A DNA stretch of 64,000 nucleotides from Neodiprion pinetum (GCF_021155775.2 NC_060235.2:26762607-26826606), one strand, 5' to 3'; numbered from the stretch's first letter, positions 1 to 12,745 are shown. Made by a program: numbers and translations. Notes: generated from the letters alone by a model not told the origin.

Positions 1-642
1 GATTGTTATTCGTCACAGCACTATTGGCGTGACGATAATTTTATACGATCGGTAATTGAAAAGTCAAATTCCAACGTAGCATGCACAGAGTTCAAAAAGT
101 TTACACCCGTAACCTGGCTTTCGGGAATTGTTATAGACATCAAAGCTAACGTTTGAAAGTTAACCTTGCTTTCGCTCTTGAGCTCACAGCTAATCCATTT
201 TACGAGGCTGCAGCTAGCAACCAGAATTAGCAACCGAACGTTCCAATGTTCATTCAAATACGGTAGTGAAGATCGAAAATCAATATTTTTTGAAACACCT
301 TAAACCCCCGATACCTTTATACAATTATGAGAATAAAATTGAAATGTATTTTTCTATTTCCAAAAAATTTGACACGTTTAGCCGCTAACTTTGGCTGTTA
401 GTTTCAGATTCGTATCCATTTTACTGATCCCTAGGTTGAAGGCAATTTTTCATTCGCTGAAGGTACAACGACCAACGTTTGCGATTGGAAATTCTGCCAT
501 GTAAATAGTTGATAGATTGCAGTGTAAAGCGTTGTTTGCATCCGTGTCGTCCGTTCGTTATAAGAATGTCTTAGCGTAGTATAAAGATACGGAGAAGACG
601 AAGGGCTCGTATTAAAGATGAGGTTTATTTCGTTTCTCGCAG
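1..642 (+). other. Intron of Hr3 (3' part), with a dispersed repeat
   Basis: This is non-coding sequence ahead of the first visible Hr3 exon. It ends in a normal acceptor (TTTCGTTTCTCGCAG, AG at 641-642). The upstream exons of the receptor are not in the window, and no zinc-finger sequence of the DNA-binding domain is present here. Positions 202-408 are a copy of a dispersed repeat annotated separately. The small open frames on both strands have no recognisable product. Confidence 0.75.
202..408. repeat. Dispersed ~200-bp repeat, copy A (inside Hr3 intron)
   Basis: This matches copy B at 27302-27494 along its whole length. It differs by substitutions and by a short insertion near 221-233 (CAGAATTAGCAAC). 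The copies are about 27 kb apart and not tandem, so this is an interspersed family and probably a non-autonomous transposon fragment. Confidence 0.8.
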
Positions 643-915
643 ATCCCGCGCAAATCAGCGAGCTCCTTTCAAAGACAATAGCAGACGCCCACGCGCGGAC
701 GTGCCTCTTTTCGACGGAACAGATCCAGGAATCGTTCCGCAAGCCGCACGACCTCCCCAAGCTGATATACTACAAGAACATGGCGGACGAAGAGGTTTGG
801 CTCGAGTGCGCGCAAAAACTGACCACCGTCATTCAGCATATTATTGAATTTGCCAAAATGGTACCAGGATTCATGAAGCTGTCACAGGATGATCAAATTG
901 TTCTACTTAAAGCAG
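643..915 (+). CDS. Hr3: Nuclear receptor HR3 (ROR-type), ligand-binding domain exon 1 of 3 in window
   Basis: This is an internal exon of the insect orthologue of vertebrate ROR (Drosophila Hr3/Hr46). The reading frame enters with two bases of a split codon and gives a run beginning PAQISELLSKTIADAHART. It contains the conserved YYKNMADEEVWLECAQKL block and the nuclear-receptor LBD signature FAKMVPGFMKLSQDDQIVLL (helices 3-5). The family is a nuclear transcription factor induced by the ecdysone receptor; it acts in the pulse-response cascade by activating ftz-f1 and opposing early genes. The exon ends at AAAGCAG before a GTGAGC donor (GT at 916), in phase 1, so that the split Gly codon is completed by the next exon. 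Reading from an ATG at 618 is only intron read-through. The DNA-binding domain lies outside the window to the left. Confidence 0.95.
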
Positions 916-1915
916 GTGAGCGAACTGTACATGTGTGTGTGTGTGTCACGGGTATATATGTATGTATATATGCAACGCCGATATCGACAGAAAAACCTTT
1001 TCATATGACGTATTCATGAGTCGTGCATATATGGATGAGGTTCAATCTAAATTTCAAGTGACACTACAGACACTCGAGTGATGAAGAGACCACGGTTTTT
1101 GAAATATTTACGGAAATCAGGAAAATGTTAATAATTAGTATCAATGACAATTCCTAATAAACAATACTATAAACGAAAAGTTACCTTTACGTTATGGGAC
1201 ATTCAATCTTAGAAACAAAAGCTATGTACAAAAGTCATATATCGATCTCAAAATTGAGTGATTACGTTCAACATTTTTAAGATTATTTTTCAACTTTTCG
1301 GAAAGATTAATATTTTTTTATGCACCTCTGAAATGAACAATTTTATCTTATCAACTCTGTAGACACGATTATAGATTTTGGTTAATTTTAACCGGGTTCG
1401 ACAATCAATACGTGCAGTAATGGCAACTTCCTCTCAAATAAATTTAATACCTATTTAAAACGCATTTATCTGCATCAAATGGAATATACAACACAGCCGG
1501 AAATTAGTGGTTATTTCGTACGAATAAGCTTGTAATATATTTGATGTGAGTAAATTATGTTTTAATATTGTTTGGAACGGGGAATAAACAATGAGTGTTT
1601 CGATTTTTCCGTCTGAGGTAAACGGAAATAAAAATTTCACTTTTCAGGAGCAATTATGCGATCAAGTTTTTAATCGATTGAAATGAATCAAGTTATTCCG
1701 AGTGGAAATACTCCGTTTGACTCGTATAACTCCGCTTATATCGTGTTAAAGTATTTTATTTTTCGACGTCGATAAGAAAAATATTCATTGGCGTTCGAGT
1801 GCCGACTTGGTTTCTTTTGGTGACCTCAATTTGTGGTGAAATAAACATAATGCTGCACAAACATCTTTGATCGTGTCTTATTACGCTAAATTTCCTACTC
1901 GGTATTTCCACGCAG
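916..1915 (+). other. Hr3 intron (1.0 kb)
   Basis: The intron has a GTGAGC donor at 916 and a pyrimidine-containing acceptor ending CACGCAG at 1915. It is AT-rich and holds a short TG run near 931-945. It contains no coding signal that I recognise. Confidence 0.9.
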
Positions 1916-2140
1916 GTTCCTTCGAGTTGGCGGTACTTCGAATGAGCAGGTATCTTGATCTGCAACAGAACTGCGTCCTCTACGGTGGGACAATGCTGCC
2001 TCAGGATGCTTTCTACACCACGGACCCAGTCGAAATAAGCCTAGTCTCCTGCGTCTTTGAGCTCGCAAGGAGTGTCGCCGAATTGAAACTGACAGAAACC
2101 GAGCTCGCGCTCTACAGCGCCGCGGTTCTCCTCAGCCCTG
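1916..2140 (+). CDS. Hr3: Nuclear receptor HR3, ligand-binding domain exon 2 of 3 in window
   Basis: This exon continues directly from the previous one: the split codon gives Gly, then SFELAVLRMSRYLDL. It covers the middle of the LBD (about helices 5-9), including VLYGGTMLPQDAFYT, VSCVFELARSVAELKLTETE and LALYSAAVLLSP. These blocks are characteristic of insect HR3 and vertebrate ROR. The donor is CCCTG|GTGAGA with GT at 2141, again in phase 1. The open frame runs past the donor to 2292 only because the intron happens to be open there; retention would add an unrelated tail and remove helices 10-12. Confidence 0.95.
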
Positions 2141-2875
2141 GTGAGATATACCTGTTCCGACATCTTTCATCTTATCTTTTTTCAAACTCTCAAACCTGCG
2201 TCGCTGTTCAGAATGAGGGGTCATTTGCTCGAGGAAATCATAAATTCAACAGTTCAAGATCAAATTGTAAATTAAAAGGCACTTACAATTGAACGACTGA
2301 AATCGTCTTTGAAATAACGACGAATCAATAGAGATAATTGAAACCATTGAGAATTACTTGATATATCACACGACAGCGTTGAAGAAATCGTGGGAATCAT
2401 CGGCAATCTTGCTGTAAACGCCAAATGATTTCAACTAATTGAAATTCTATTTATTTCTGTCTTGTCGCATTCTTTCCTTGATTTCCAATTAAGTCCACCA
2501 TTTTGAACAAAAGTTCTGTTCTTGTTAATATCTGTTTTCTGGTTGCTCCAACGTAAAAAAAATGCTATTATTTTTCACGATAGTTCTGCTATTATCTATT
2601 ATCTTCACTATTATATTCTTTCAAAACCGTACTCATGACTACGGTGAAAAATCCCAGGAAGGAAATGGATTAAGAATATTTTTTCACTTCACTTGAGTCG
2701 AAGAATCTTAAGCTTTGGGAGGTTTGTTTGTACTACGAAGGCTACTGTTCAGACATTGTTCGAGCAATGAGCAAAAAAGCAAAAAAATATCACCCTAATT
2801 TGAAACAGACGAGTGACCAGCCCCCTTGACACACATTTCGACGTATAGATCTGAGAGTTGAAACGGATGTTGCAG
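2141..2875 (+). other. Hr3 intron (735 bp)
   Basis: The last coding intron runs from GTGAGA at 2141 to an acceptor ending GATGTTGCAG at 2875. It is AT-rich and has no coding or RNA signal that I recognise. Confidence 0.9.
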
Positions 2876-3135
2876 ATCGACCAGGACTAAAGGGCCTCCA
2901 GGAGATCACGCGACTCTCCCAGGCAGTGCAGAGAGCGCTGAGGGCGGAGGTCGACCGCAACCACGTGTCGCCGATAAAGGGCGACGTAACGGTCTGCGAC
3001 GCGATGCTGGCGAAGATTCCGCAACTCCGTGATGTATCCGGGCTGCACATGGACGCCCTCGCCAAGTTCAAGCGCGCCCAGCCGCTCCTCGAATTTCCGG
3101 CTCTTCACAAGGAGCTTTTCAGCGTCGACAGCTGA
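2876..3135 (+). CDS. Hr3: Nuclear receptor HR3, C-terminal LBD exon with stop codon
   Basis: The split codon gives Asp, then RPGLKGLQEITRLSQAVQ. It continues through PIKGDVTVCDAMLAKIPQLR and LHMDALAKFKRAQPLLEFPA to the C-terminal helix 12/AF-2 end HKELFSVDS, followed by TGA at 3133-3135. The FPALHKELFSVDS ending is the hallmark C-terminus of insect HR3. It shows that the receptor is intact at this end and keeps the coactivator-binding AF-2 helix. The three exons together encode about 252 residues, which matches a complete LBD. The codon-level GC content is clearly higher than in the flanking introns. Confidence 0.96.
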
Positions 3136-4327
3136 ACGACCGGCGCAACGCGAGGCTTTCCGACGACGGTCCGCGTCGCGAATAGTGCCTGAATTGGAGG
3201 CCTTGCCGTGTCGAGGTTTGTATGCACATCTTCACGATCGCGGAAACATTACCCTCAATTTATTCGAGATAAAAAGATTTTTTTCAACACCTCCTCGGGG
3301 AGTTCGATTTTCAAAGCCGGTGGAACGTGAGTAAAGTGACTCATTTCCGAACAGTGCGGTAAAACGATGCTGGCGCATGCGCTCAACTGAAATGATCCGT
3401 TTTTCACACTATGATTCTCTGGCGCATTCGCACTTTTGACTACCTTAATTTTACGCACCCTGTCATTGGCGTGAGTTACTTGACATCAATTTTAAGCGCC
3501 GTCAATGGCACCTACGGTCCTTTCCCAAGCAAACTTTCCTTCGCAGATGTTGGAAAAAAACTTGCGTGTCACACGTGCGGGTGAGTCACATCTGACTAGT
3601 GTGATTACAGCGCCCGCCTTTGTCTTATGCTGTAAACTTCACACTCATGGGAAATTGCCCACTTGCCGCACTTATAACACGATATTCTATACTTGAAGTT
3701 AGCGAGAAAATTTATTTCAAACAAATAACATTTTCATTCTAGGTTCCTATTCAAATGTAAGATTTTTTTTTTTTTGCTTGGCTCAATCCGTGCAGAATTT
3801 TATTACTTTGGACCGTGTCATCTTTGTCCATTTCTCGACGGGTTAATCACATCGTTGTTCGGTCCTCAAGGTTTCAATATTTTCACGGACTTTGTCCAGC
3901 AATTTTACAAGTTGCGTGCGAGTCTCAAGACTTCGTAACGGTTAGCACGGAGAAGTCGATAGTTTTCACTGAGGACATTTGATTATTCACTGGGACAACT
4001 TCGCGATTTCATTCATGCACATTTCACGGGATTTCAAGGGAGTTTAGAAAATCATGCAACATTTCAACTGCTTCAAAGAATTCAGAAAAATTCCCAGTAC
4101 ATCACGAACCTCGACATGATTCCACAGGACAGCACTTCACAAAATTTGATTCGGTCTCCTAAGAACTTGGAAATACGAAAGAAAAAAAATACTTGGACTA
4201 CCTGATTCGGTTCATTTGATGCAAATGATATTTCGTTCGATCCAGTGGGTCGGGATCAAAACTTGGAAGGGTATTTCGAATGGCCGATATACAGAAATTT
4301 CAAACATGCGAAAATGAAATAACGAAA
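3136..4327 (+). other. Hr3 3' UTR and downstream region
   Basis: This sequence follows the Hr3 stop. The first canonical AATAAA on this strand that I found is at 4456-4461, and another is at 4536-4541. A 3' UTR of about 1.3-1.4 kb is therefore possible, but the true cleavage site cannot be seen. From about 3885 to 4140 it becomes a degenerate short repeat, annotated separately. No conserved open frame is present. Confidence 0.45.
3885..4140. repeat. Degenerate ACTTCA/GATTTCA-type short repeat, locus 1
   Basis: Loosely repeated words of about 10-12 bases recur here: GACTTTGTCC, AGACTTCG, ACAACTTCGCGATTTCA, CACATTTCACGGGATTTCA, ACATTTCAACTGCTTCA and GCACTTCACAAAATTTGA. The same style of sequence recurs at 4655-4885 and 17798-17965. 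It reads like an old, decayed minisatellite. It is not coding. Confidence 0.45.
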
Positions 4328-4430
4328 GATGAATTGTTCGAAATTTTGATATTTGCAAGTGTCACTTATTGGTATAATAGTCATTCTAATTAGTGACACT
4401 TTCGAAAATCAAGATTTCGAACAATTCATC
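4328..4430. repeat. Long near-perfect hairpin (39-bp stem, 25-nt loop)
   Basis: The left arm 4328-4366 and right arm 4392-4430 are reverse complements over 39 positions: 35 Watson-Crick pairs, two G-T wobbles and two mismatches. Both arms begin or end in the GATGAATTGTTCGAAAT word or its complement. The loop is 4367-4391. It lies about 1.2 kb beyond the Hr3 stop and just before the first AATAAA. It could be a short foldback transposon remnant, a source of small RNA, or a structured 3' UTR element. I do not recognise either arm as a known conserved miRNA. Confidence 0.85.
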
Positions 4431-6239
4431 TTCAACAAAATTTCAACTCAAACGAAATAAAAATCCAGCTTAAATTAGCGTGCGACATTCAACTGAATAT
4501 TATTTGTTTCAGATAACGTGTGATTGAATCACACTAATAAACTAAATTTGCAATTTTAAAATAGCGTAAATACTAAATGATATTTTCATTATTCCATTCG
4601 AACATATGGCTTAAATGAATCTACATAGGTACGATATCATAGGATACCATCAGATGCTACGAGGACTTCATAAACCTTGATCAGATGCCACAACTTTATG
4701 GACATGTAACAATTCATGAGGACATCACTACACTTTCACTGGTTTCACGGATTTTTTCGTTTTGAAAATATTCAAAAACGAGCCGAACACTTCAATGACC
4801 TTCATAACATATTTCATACGGTTTCATGAGATTTACAAAACTTTCATTCGAACTTGAGAGATTTTACATGACTCGAAACAATTCACGCTTGAATCGAACT
4901 CGAATCTAATTTGTAACGCCGCTGTCCATCTAATTTCAAAAGTGGTTAACCCCTCGGTTCTAAATAAGGTTCCTCTTGACAGAATGGCCGTGATTCAACC
5001 GCATTTAGAGATCGCAGACAATTTTTAAATTTACCAATATAAAACAAACAAAGACTGCATAAAATCTATCTACGTAATGAAAACTTGCAGTAAGAGCTGA
5101 CTTGATATCGCGTTTGCATTTCCAAAGGCGTTCAGATTCGCGCGATTTAGTGTTTTTCGAAAGACGAATGATCTTTTCGTGTTAAGTTTTAAATATTGCC
5201 GTCACGGTTCAGTTTTCTTTCTGCGTATTGTAACGTGATTAAAAATCGAAACGAACTCAATTATTTGTTGCCGACACTTTAACACTTATCACCTTGTTAT
5301 GTCCATGTAGAAGACTTGTTGCGTAGGGCAATCACAATTCGACTTTTTTTTGCATAATACTTCATAAATCCTTTCATCCGTCACTCAGAACTAAATTTTC
5401 CCGCTAATCAATTTTTTCCACACCGCCAAGAGCCGCGCGATCTTGTAAACGCAATCACGTACCTAAGGGTTAGCGGATTCCATCCATCCTAACTTGACAT
5501 TTCCCATTTGAGAGATTAGCAGAATACGGCAATCTAAATAAACGTAAACACGGCAAAAGTGTATAAAAAACAAAAAAAAAAATTAGCTCTCCCTGAATAC
5601 TGATCATTTTCACTAGTGCTTTTCTTTTTTGCATAATTTACAAACGTGAAATGCAATTATCTACCAACTAGGTTTAGCATATTCCAAATTACGCGTTATT
5701 ATTATTATTTTGGCGAAACACATACACGTAATTATAATATTTACTATCTATTTGCAGTATTCCATTGTTTTTTCTCATACTCTTTTATTGTTACTGAAGT
5801 TTTTATATTGCGAGCAAAACTAGGATATTAAACAAATTTTCTACAATTTCCAACTTGGCGTTAGATGTCTATTATCAAGCAAAAGTATTAATTGAAACGG
5901 TTTCAAAAGAATTATAGAGAGCCCGAATCTTTGAGGAAAAAAACGATACAGTTTTGAACAAATATTTTATGACCCAAGAACAAACAAATCTTCCTGTAAC
6001 TATATCGTACATAATGTATGTAATAAAGATACATACATGTATTGACCGAACGGTTAGGCAATCTTCGAAAATTTCGTAGCATGTTGAAATTTATATAATA
6101 ATGGACCAATTCTATTTGTTGCAGATTATTTCCTTCGTATTGAACGTATTGGGCCTTAAATAAAAATAAAAAAATAAAATAATAATAATGATTAAAAAAA
6201 AGTTAAAGTAAAATAATAAGAAATAACCTTGTTACATAT
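4431..6239. other. AT-rich non-coding DNA
   Basis: No gene is recognised. It contains AATAAA at 4456 and 4536, which are possible Hr3 polyadenylation signals. A second stretch of decayed ACTTCA-like words lies at about 4655-4885 (for example ATTCATGAGGACATC, CACTTTCACTGGTTTCACGG and TTTCATGAGATTTAC). Short open frames after 5646 are AT-driven and have no known product. Confidence 0.6.
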
Positions 6240-6500
6240 AAATTAAAAAAATCTCTATACATATATACATATATATATGTATATATATAGTATATATTTA
6301 TATATATAATATATATAGTATATATATAATATATATAATATATATAAATATATAAATAAATAAATAAAACAATATAAAGTATACATATATGAAAGATATG
6401 CGTGTATGTTTGGGTACGCGCGTGTTCGCAAGCACTTACGTATATGCGTGTACACCCTATGTATACATATATGTATACCACACACACACACGTATACACA
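6240..6500. repeat. TA/TATG microsatellite tract with CA run
   Basis: An almost pure TATA/TATG tract runs from about 6258 to 6400 and ends in CACACACACACAC near 6480. The overlapping Tyr/Ile-rich frames on the minus strand are artefacts of the repeat. Confidence 0.85.
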
Positions 6501-9159
6501 TCAAAATGATATTATCAGTTGGGATCAGGAAATCGTGGTAAATAATAGAAATGATAATTAAGACTTTGCTCGTAATACGCATGCGCGAGAAATTAGCCCG
6601 TCAAAGTACGATTCTGTCTAACTTCATCGGCACCGTCTCCACGTACAGGGACTAGCAATATTATGTTAATGTTATTTATATACGTATCATATGTATAGGG
6701 TGTGCACATTATATACAGATATTTGTATGCCTGCGCGCCTGTATCTGCGTATACATGTATATTAAAGAAAAGATGAAGCTATCGGTTGTTATGATACATA
6801 AAAGTATATATTGACTAATATCATTATACAAAATTGCCAGCAAAGTGAAGACGATTAACGCGCGCGTTCGAATTTCACGCGTTGCATGCCGAGCTTCTTA
6901 TGGCGGGTTCAATGAAGCTCGGGATGAACTTCGGCTGTGTCCGTTAAAACCCACGTCGTATTTTATTATTATCTTATTGCACTATTACGATTAGTGAATA
7001 ATTGTACGAAATACGGGTGAAAGAAAAAAGCGCGTGTCAATCGAAGTCACGTTGCGCTGGACAGTCCGTGGATGAAAGACTCGTTGGAATACGGTAATGA
7101 ATTACCTGTAGTTTACGTTAGTAGAGCCAACAATTATTATCATAGACGATTATTGGACGATTATAACACGTTTAATACGGATCGGACGAAACCTTGCATT
7201 ACACATACACTTGTGTGTGTAATTCGTAAATTAGTTGACGATCGCTGGATCTGTGTTACGTGAAATAATAACAGATTATAATATACACGGATAAATAATT
7301 GAATAAATAAATATTTAAACACATGCATTATACATAGATTTATAATAGCGCTTAGCTTTACTCGGCACTGTCATTATCTAGACTGGACGATACAAACTGA
7401 ATGCGGCTGTTGTGAAGAGAATAAAATTAATTAAGATGTAAAGTAAATAACGCGACGGCCTTCGTCCCCGGACTGTCCGCGGGCTTCTCGTAAGCGTAGT
7501 TAGACTTTAATTGTACAATTAACAGATTAACGTTTCGGTTAACGCACCGTAAAGTATATTTACAATATCACACCTTTTACGCTCTCGATAAGACGACGTT
7601 ACTTTCTACCGCTTCGAGATCCCACGGTTGTTCTGCGATACAGGTATAAAACGACATTGAACAACTGCAATTTTGTTTTCCGATCCTAAAGTAATCCTCG
7701 ATTCACGTACGGTATCCGTAATCATGCCACCCTCGATTTACGCCCTAAATGTTTTTGATGTTTGCCTGAATTCGTATTTCGTTTTACCATTTTGACTGCA
7801 TGCCTAGTGTACTCATACTTGGAGGTGCAAAAATCATTCAAGCAGGTACTGTGGATAATAGAATACTTGCTGTAACGATATTTATAAAACACGTAACTAT
7901 TAAGCACATATAGTCATGTCCGTATCCTGTATTGTCAGATATCGCAGTTTTTCTTTCACGATACGAATGCGTAAATTGGTACAAGTGCACTCGGATTATC
8001 CCACGCTGATGCCAATCTATTCAGGAAGTTATTTTCAAATCGATGGTTCAAATTATTATTTTATCCTAACAAGTTAATTTTAAAAAACAGAATATTCTTC
8101 ACATTTTGAGATGGACAGATATAAGAGAGATGTGTTTTCGTTTTCTATATTTAGGAATTTAACTGTTTTATTTTATTTTTATTTTTTTGTCTTTTTTCCA
8201 TAAACAAATTTTACCATAGCAATTATTCTTTTCTTCTTTTTATAAACAGAAATTGACTGAACGTCGAGTTTACATTTATAGTTTTCCTCCTTTTTCAGCA
8301 TAGTTGTTTACGCGATGTTTATTACGGTTAATGCTGACAAAAACTACACGTATACGTATTTTATTCAAGTTTACGATTTTTACCACAAATTTGCCATCAG
8401 CGGTTGAAAATAAATAACAGTCGCTGCGAATTTTCGTGACAGTTGTAGATACATCCAAAAGTTGTTTGCTTGAGAAAATTTGCTAAAAAATAATTTCTTT
8501 CATATTTTCTTTTATTGTAAGACAGTTTGCGGTAAATTTAAATTACAGATTGCCGAAATTTTCAAATTTTTAACGATTACCCAAATAAGCTACTGGCACG
8601 AATCCCAATTTTTTCCTTAATGTTGATCAAAATTTTGCACATGCATATGAAGAAAATCAAAGCATTCTTGAAAATATCAATAAGACTCCTATGCGTCAAA
8701 ACTCTCAAGCAACGTTTTGTGGGATTAATAACATTTTTTAATCAGTGGCATAAATTTTGGAAACATCATACAACGGCATGATAAAAATGGGATATCCGGT
8801 GTATGAAATGCTCGTACATGCTACCAATTGAATTTGGAAGTAACGTCTACACGTTGATGTAAGGTCGCTGGTTATTTGCGCGTGTATCTCACGAGTACTC
8901 CACCTTGAATATTCCGTCATGGAAAAAGCCGGAAGTGGGAAGAATAAGGTGCGTCAGCTGACACGTTAATGGTAGCGGAAATAAAGTATAAATATTATTC
9001 TATTGATTAATGATTACGTAAATGCAGTTCGTTTATATTGTAGGAAAGAAAATAAACCCACACAGAACACATAACAGACACGTTACACGTACACAAAAAC
9101 ATACAGACACAGAATACACGTTGCGACTATAGAAGTTATTACGATTTGGTGTTCAATTT
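6501..9159. other. AT-rich non-coding DNA
   Basis: Neither strand has a conserved coding or RNA signal. The stretch 6840-7260 is slightly richer in CpG, and several AATAAA words lie at 7290-7312. The open frames here are short and unremarkable. Confidence 0.55.
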
Positions 9160-9328
9160 TATAATAATATATATACATACACTCTTGTATATATATATAT
9201 TAGAGAAAGTTGACAGATTATTTAATATGTGTGTATATATATTTTTACAGATATTTTATACATATATATACACACATGTAAATATATGAATATTATTATT
9301 ATTATTATACATATATATATATAATATG

Positions 9329-9375
<47 letters not shown>

Positions 9376-9560
9376 GAAAGGGGCAGCGATTTTCGACCGA
9401 TCGACAAACCGACGCTGAATAGGTCGATATTTTTTATACCATAAATTGTTAATTTGTTGTAATATTATTATACGCGTTATTTTATCGAGTTTATGCATAT
9501 ATCTGTATATTATTTATATGTATATTTATGTATATGCATAAATATAATATATACATACAT
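9160..9560. repeat. TA microsatellite cluster
   Basis: Several TATATA tracts occur here. The longest is an uninterrupted (TA)n at about 9334-9373, with an ATT run at 9291-9308. Such tracts are highly variable and form cruciforms readily. The Tyr/Ile frames on the minus strand are repeat artefacts. Confidence 0.9.
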
Positions 9561-12540
9561 ACATAAATCTATACGTTGTAATTTCGTTGTTCCCAAGTTT
9601 TTGAAAACCAGTGTTTGAAAGGCGACAGGCTCGCCGAATCGATCGAAGATCGACGCCTCTCTGCAGGTGCATATATATTATAATTCGATTTAGCTTTAAC
9701 ATCTAGATATTCAATATACATATTACATAAATGATTGTTGTGGTTGCCACGATGGTTTCTTTTCTTTTAATTCTTTTTATTCTTTCTTTCATTTTTTTAG
9801 ACATAGGAAGATATAGGATCAGAGAGAAGGAAACAGAACAAAATTTTTTATTCTTGTTAATATTATTATTATTATTATTATTATCATTATCATCATTATC
9901 ATCGTCGTCATCATCATTACAACGGATCTTCGATCGAAGTAACGGATTTTCTGTTTCAACACTACCATCTTTCGAAATCTCTCGAAACGTGTTACGAATC
10001 ACGTCGCAGACTCCATTACATTTTATAACTGCATTAAACTGCAGTAAACCGGTGTTTACTAGATAATATTGTAAAAACGAATATAAATCAAGCCCGAGGT
10101 TACGGATTAATCGGTATAAGGCAGACTTAATTTAAAGGTTTCAGAAACGTTTCTCCTTCCCAGCTTTATATTTCCATTGCACTACGATCTAAAGCAAAAA
10201 GTAACGTTCATCGGTATGGGTACAGATAATTTGGCCGACACAAGCAAACATCAGGTTGTAATTTATCCGACGCTGGACATTATGGTTCGACAAATCACTT
10301 CTCACGTGGAGCTTCGAGTCTTGGTTTTTCGTAGATTTTGAACCTACAAACTAACTTTTGTTGACAATATTTGAATAACTTTGCGGTCATTAATTCATTT
10401 ATCTTTGCTACCGATAGGATAACGAATGAGACACCTTATCAGCTGTCCAAATCGGTTCACTGATTTCTCAACCACAATTACTGTCAATCGAATTGTTTAA
10501 CTACTTTCTCACGGTCAAGTAAAATCGAAAAAACGACATGTTAACATCGAAGAACAACTTAACATCTTCTCGACGTGATCCTCGATCTATTCAATTAACA
10601 TCGTGGTAGATGAGCAGGAAAAATCATTCGCTTTAAACTGATGATTACCTGAACGAAAGTGGATCATACTCACGAGTAAAAAACTAGGTTCGTTGAGTTC
10701 TACGAGTTCTATTCAACGCCGCAGAACTCATCAAGTTTCCATCTCTCCTACCTGAGAGTCGGATGACGATAAAAACCCTTCGGTAGAAAATGGGACCAGT
10801 AACTTTTCTGTTTCTCCCATTAGAAAAATAAAATAACAATATTGATAATAGTTGCGTTCATCTAATGTCTGATGGTGAGGTGAATATGAATGACATACGT
10901 TTACACTTAACGAAATACATCATCTAATACTAAATCATAACTTACGTACCGAAATTTGAAATAATCCAAGTTTCTTGTTACTGAGGAACAAGCATTCCGT
11001 ATGACGAACACAAGAGGTATCGTCTATTTATTCAAAATGAAACCGTTTCAAACTGGTTGAGAAGAAAATTTTGACATCATTTGGTCTTGATACAGATCCC
11101 CAATATCTCGTATACTTCTACATTAGACTATTTCAGATGAGGCTAATGTTGTTTGATGTTTTTTTATTCCGTTGCTGGAACAAGGTTGGAACATCAGTTT
11201 TAACCGACCTAAAAATCTTATTTACACGATTGTATCCATGTAACATCGTGCTCACAATTATTTTGTAAATTTTGCGACCAAACTTCAATATATATATTTT
11301 TTACAGTTATTGAAATGAGAAAAGACAACACGCAATGAGGCGCCTCAGAGACTTTAATTAAAAATTCCTATATTCTTTGAATAGATTTTGTGTAAGCCAA
11401 AAACCAATGCTTAGGCCTTGTTCCACCGCGACGAAAAAAAAATTTGACCCAATTTGAAACAGTCGAGTGTACATGGGTATGTTGAAGGTACTCCCGAAAT
11501 AATTGATTGTGAGTGAGATTAAGAGCTCATAGCGAGTCTGAGGAAGGAAAGGGTGGGGTGATTTTTGTAACCACAGAAATATATAAACCAGCGATGTGTT
11601 CCGTCAACTCAAGATCGTCGAAAATGCTTTCGAAACTGACAGCGCGAATAATATTTGACAAAAGGGTGAAATACTGAGTCAGTCACATAATTTTCCTGAT
11701 TAAATCTATTGCTCGGAGTTATTAGGAAAATTGATATTGGCTTCTGAAATTCATGATATTTACTGATGATCGGGAATCGATTGCAGTTATACCCAGAAAC
11801 TGATGAATTCCATTTCTTAGCAAAATGACTCTGTTGCAGCATTTCTTCACAAAATTAAACTTAAAAAGTACAGTTTTATTCCAGAACTTATAGGTATGTC
11901 AATTTCAAAATTGACACATCTATGAAACAAACTTTGCATTCAAAGTTCGCGCTACCAACATAAAACAGTGGCTGCGTCACTGAGAACCGTAACAGTTGTA
12001 ATAACTTCCTGAAAAATAGTATGCAATTCTTTTATTTCTAAATCGAAACTTTAACATCAACTTACAGCGATCCGTAAACGTAAACAGGTCTTAGAAAGCG
12101 TAGACTTCCATCGAAATACCATTGATTTTTTGATTGACTAAAAAAATTAGCGTTTTCCGCTAATCGATGCAATGTAACTCACGATCAATTTGTGTTTTTG
12201 TCCACTGGTCAAAGATGAGTCCTTCAGTTCCCTTGCAAATCGTGAATACCGTCTAATTTTCGAAAAAGAAATACTAAAACGAAAGAACGGTTATCCAATC
12301 AGTTTATCAATCATTGCACAGAGCATGAGCATGCAACAATTCGGACACGCGGCGTGCATTATAGTATACATACCTCGTATGTGTATCTATTTCGATATAT
12401 GCGTTACACGTATATATTGATACTGCCAGCGCCAAAGTATACCAGTACCTGCTGTGGTTTTAGGATATAAGCGTTTTAGGCAATTGAACATAGTTTAGAG
12501 GTTACAGTAGTCCGTAATATAAAGGCTCGATAAACCTCTG
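9561..12540. other. Non-coding DNA with ATT/ATC trinucleotide tract
   Basis: An imperfect (ATT)n-(ATC)n tract lies at 9860-9918 and produces Leu/Ser frames on one strand and Asn/Asp frames on the other. The rest is AT-rich and contains no recognised gene. A lone CACTGAGAA word occurs near 11980, but I see no partner terminus. Confidence 0.55.
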
Positions 12541-12689
12541 TAATAATATTTAATAGTAATAATAATAATAACAATAACAACGTTTATGAAACTAATAATA
12601 GTAACGCACCAGAATATTAATAATAATAACGATAACTGTAATTGTAATAATATAATAATCTTAACAACAATAATAATAACAATAATAAT

Positions 12690-12742
<53 letters not shown>

Positions 12743-12745
12743 GGA
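12541..12745. repeat. AAT trinucleotide microsatellite
   Basis: A long AAT/AAC tract is nearly pure (AAT)n at 12691-12742. It keeps several frames open on both strands (Ile/Asn homopolymers), which explains the apparent open frames of more than 120 codons at 12495-12954. Confidence 0.92.

Noticed and set aside
618..1019. 133-codon frame starting at an ATG before the Hr3 exon
   Set aside because: The ATG and the tail after 915 are intronic; the real exon is bounded by CAG at 642 and GTGAGC at 916.
2796..2822. Shared word AATTTGAAACAG-CGAGTG with a site near 11450
   Set aside because: About 20 bases with mismatches between two places in 64 kb of AT-rich DNA is within chance expectation.
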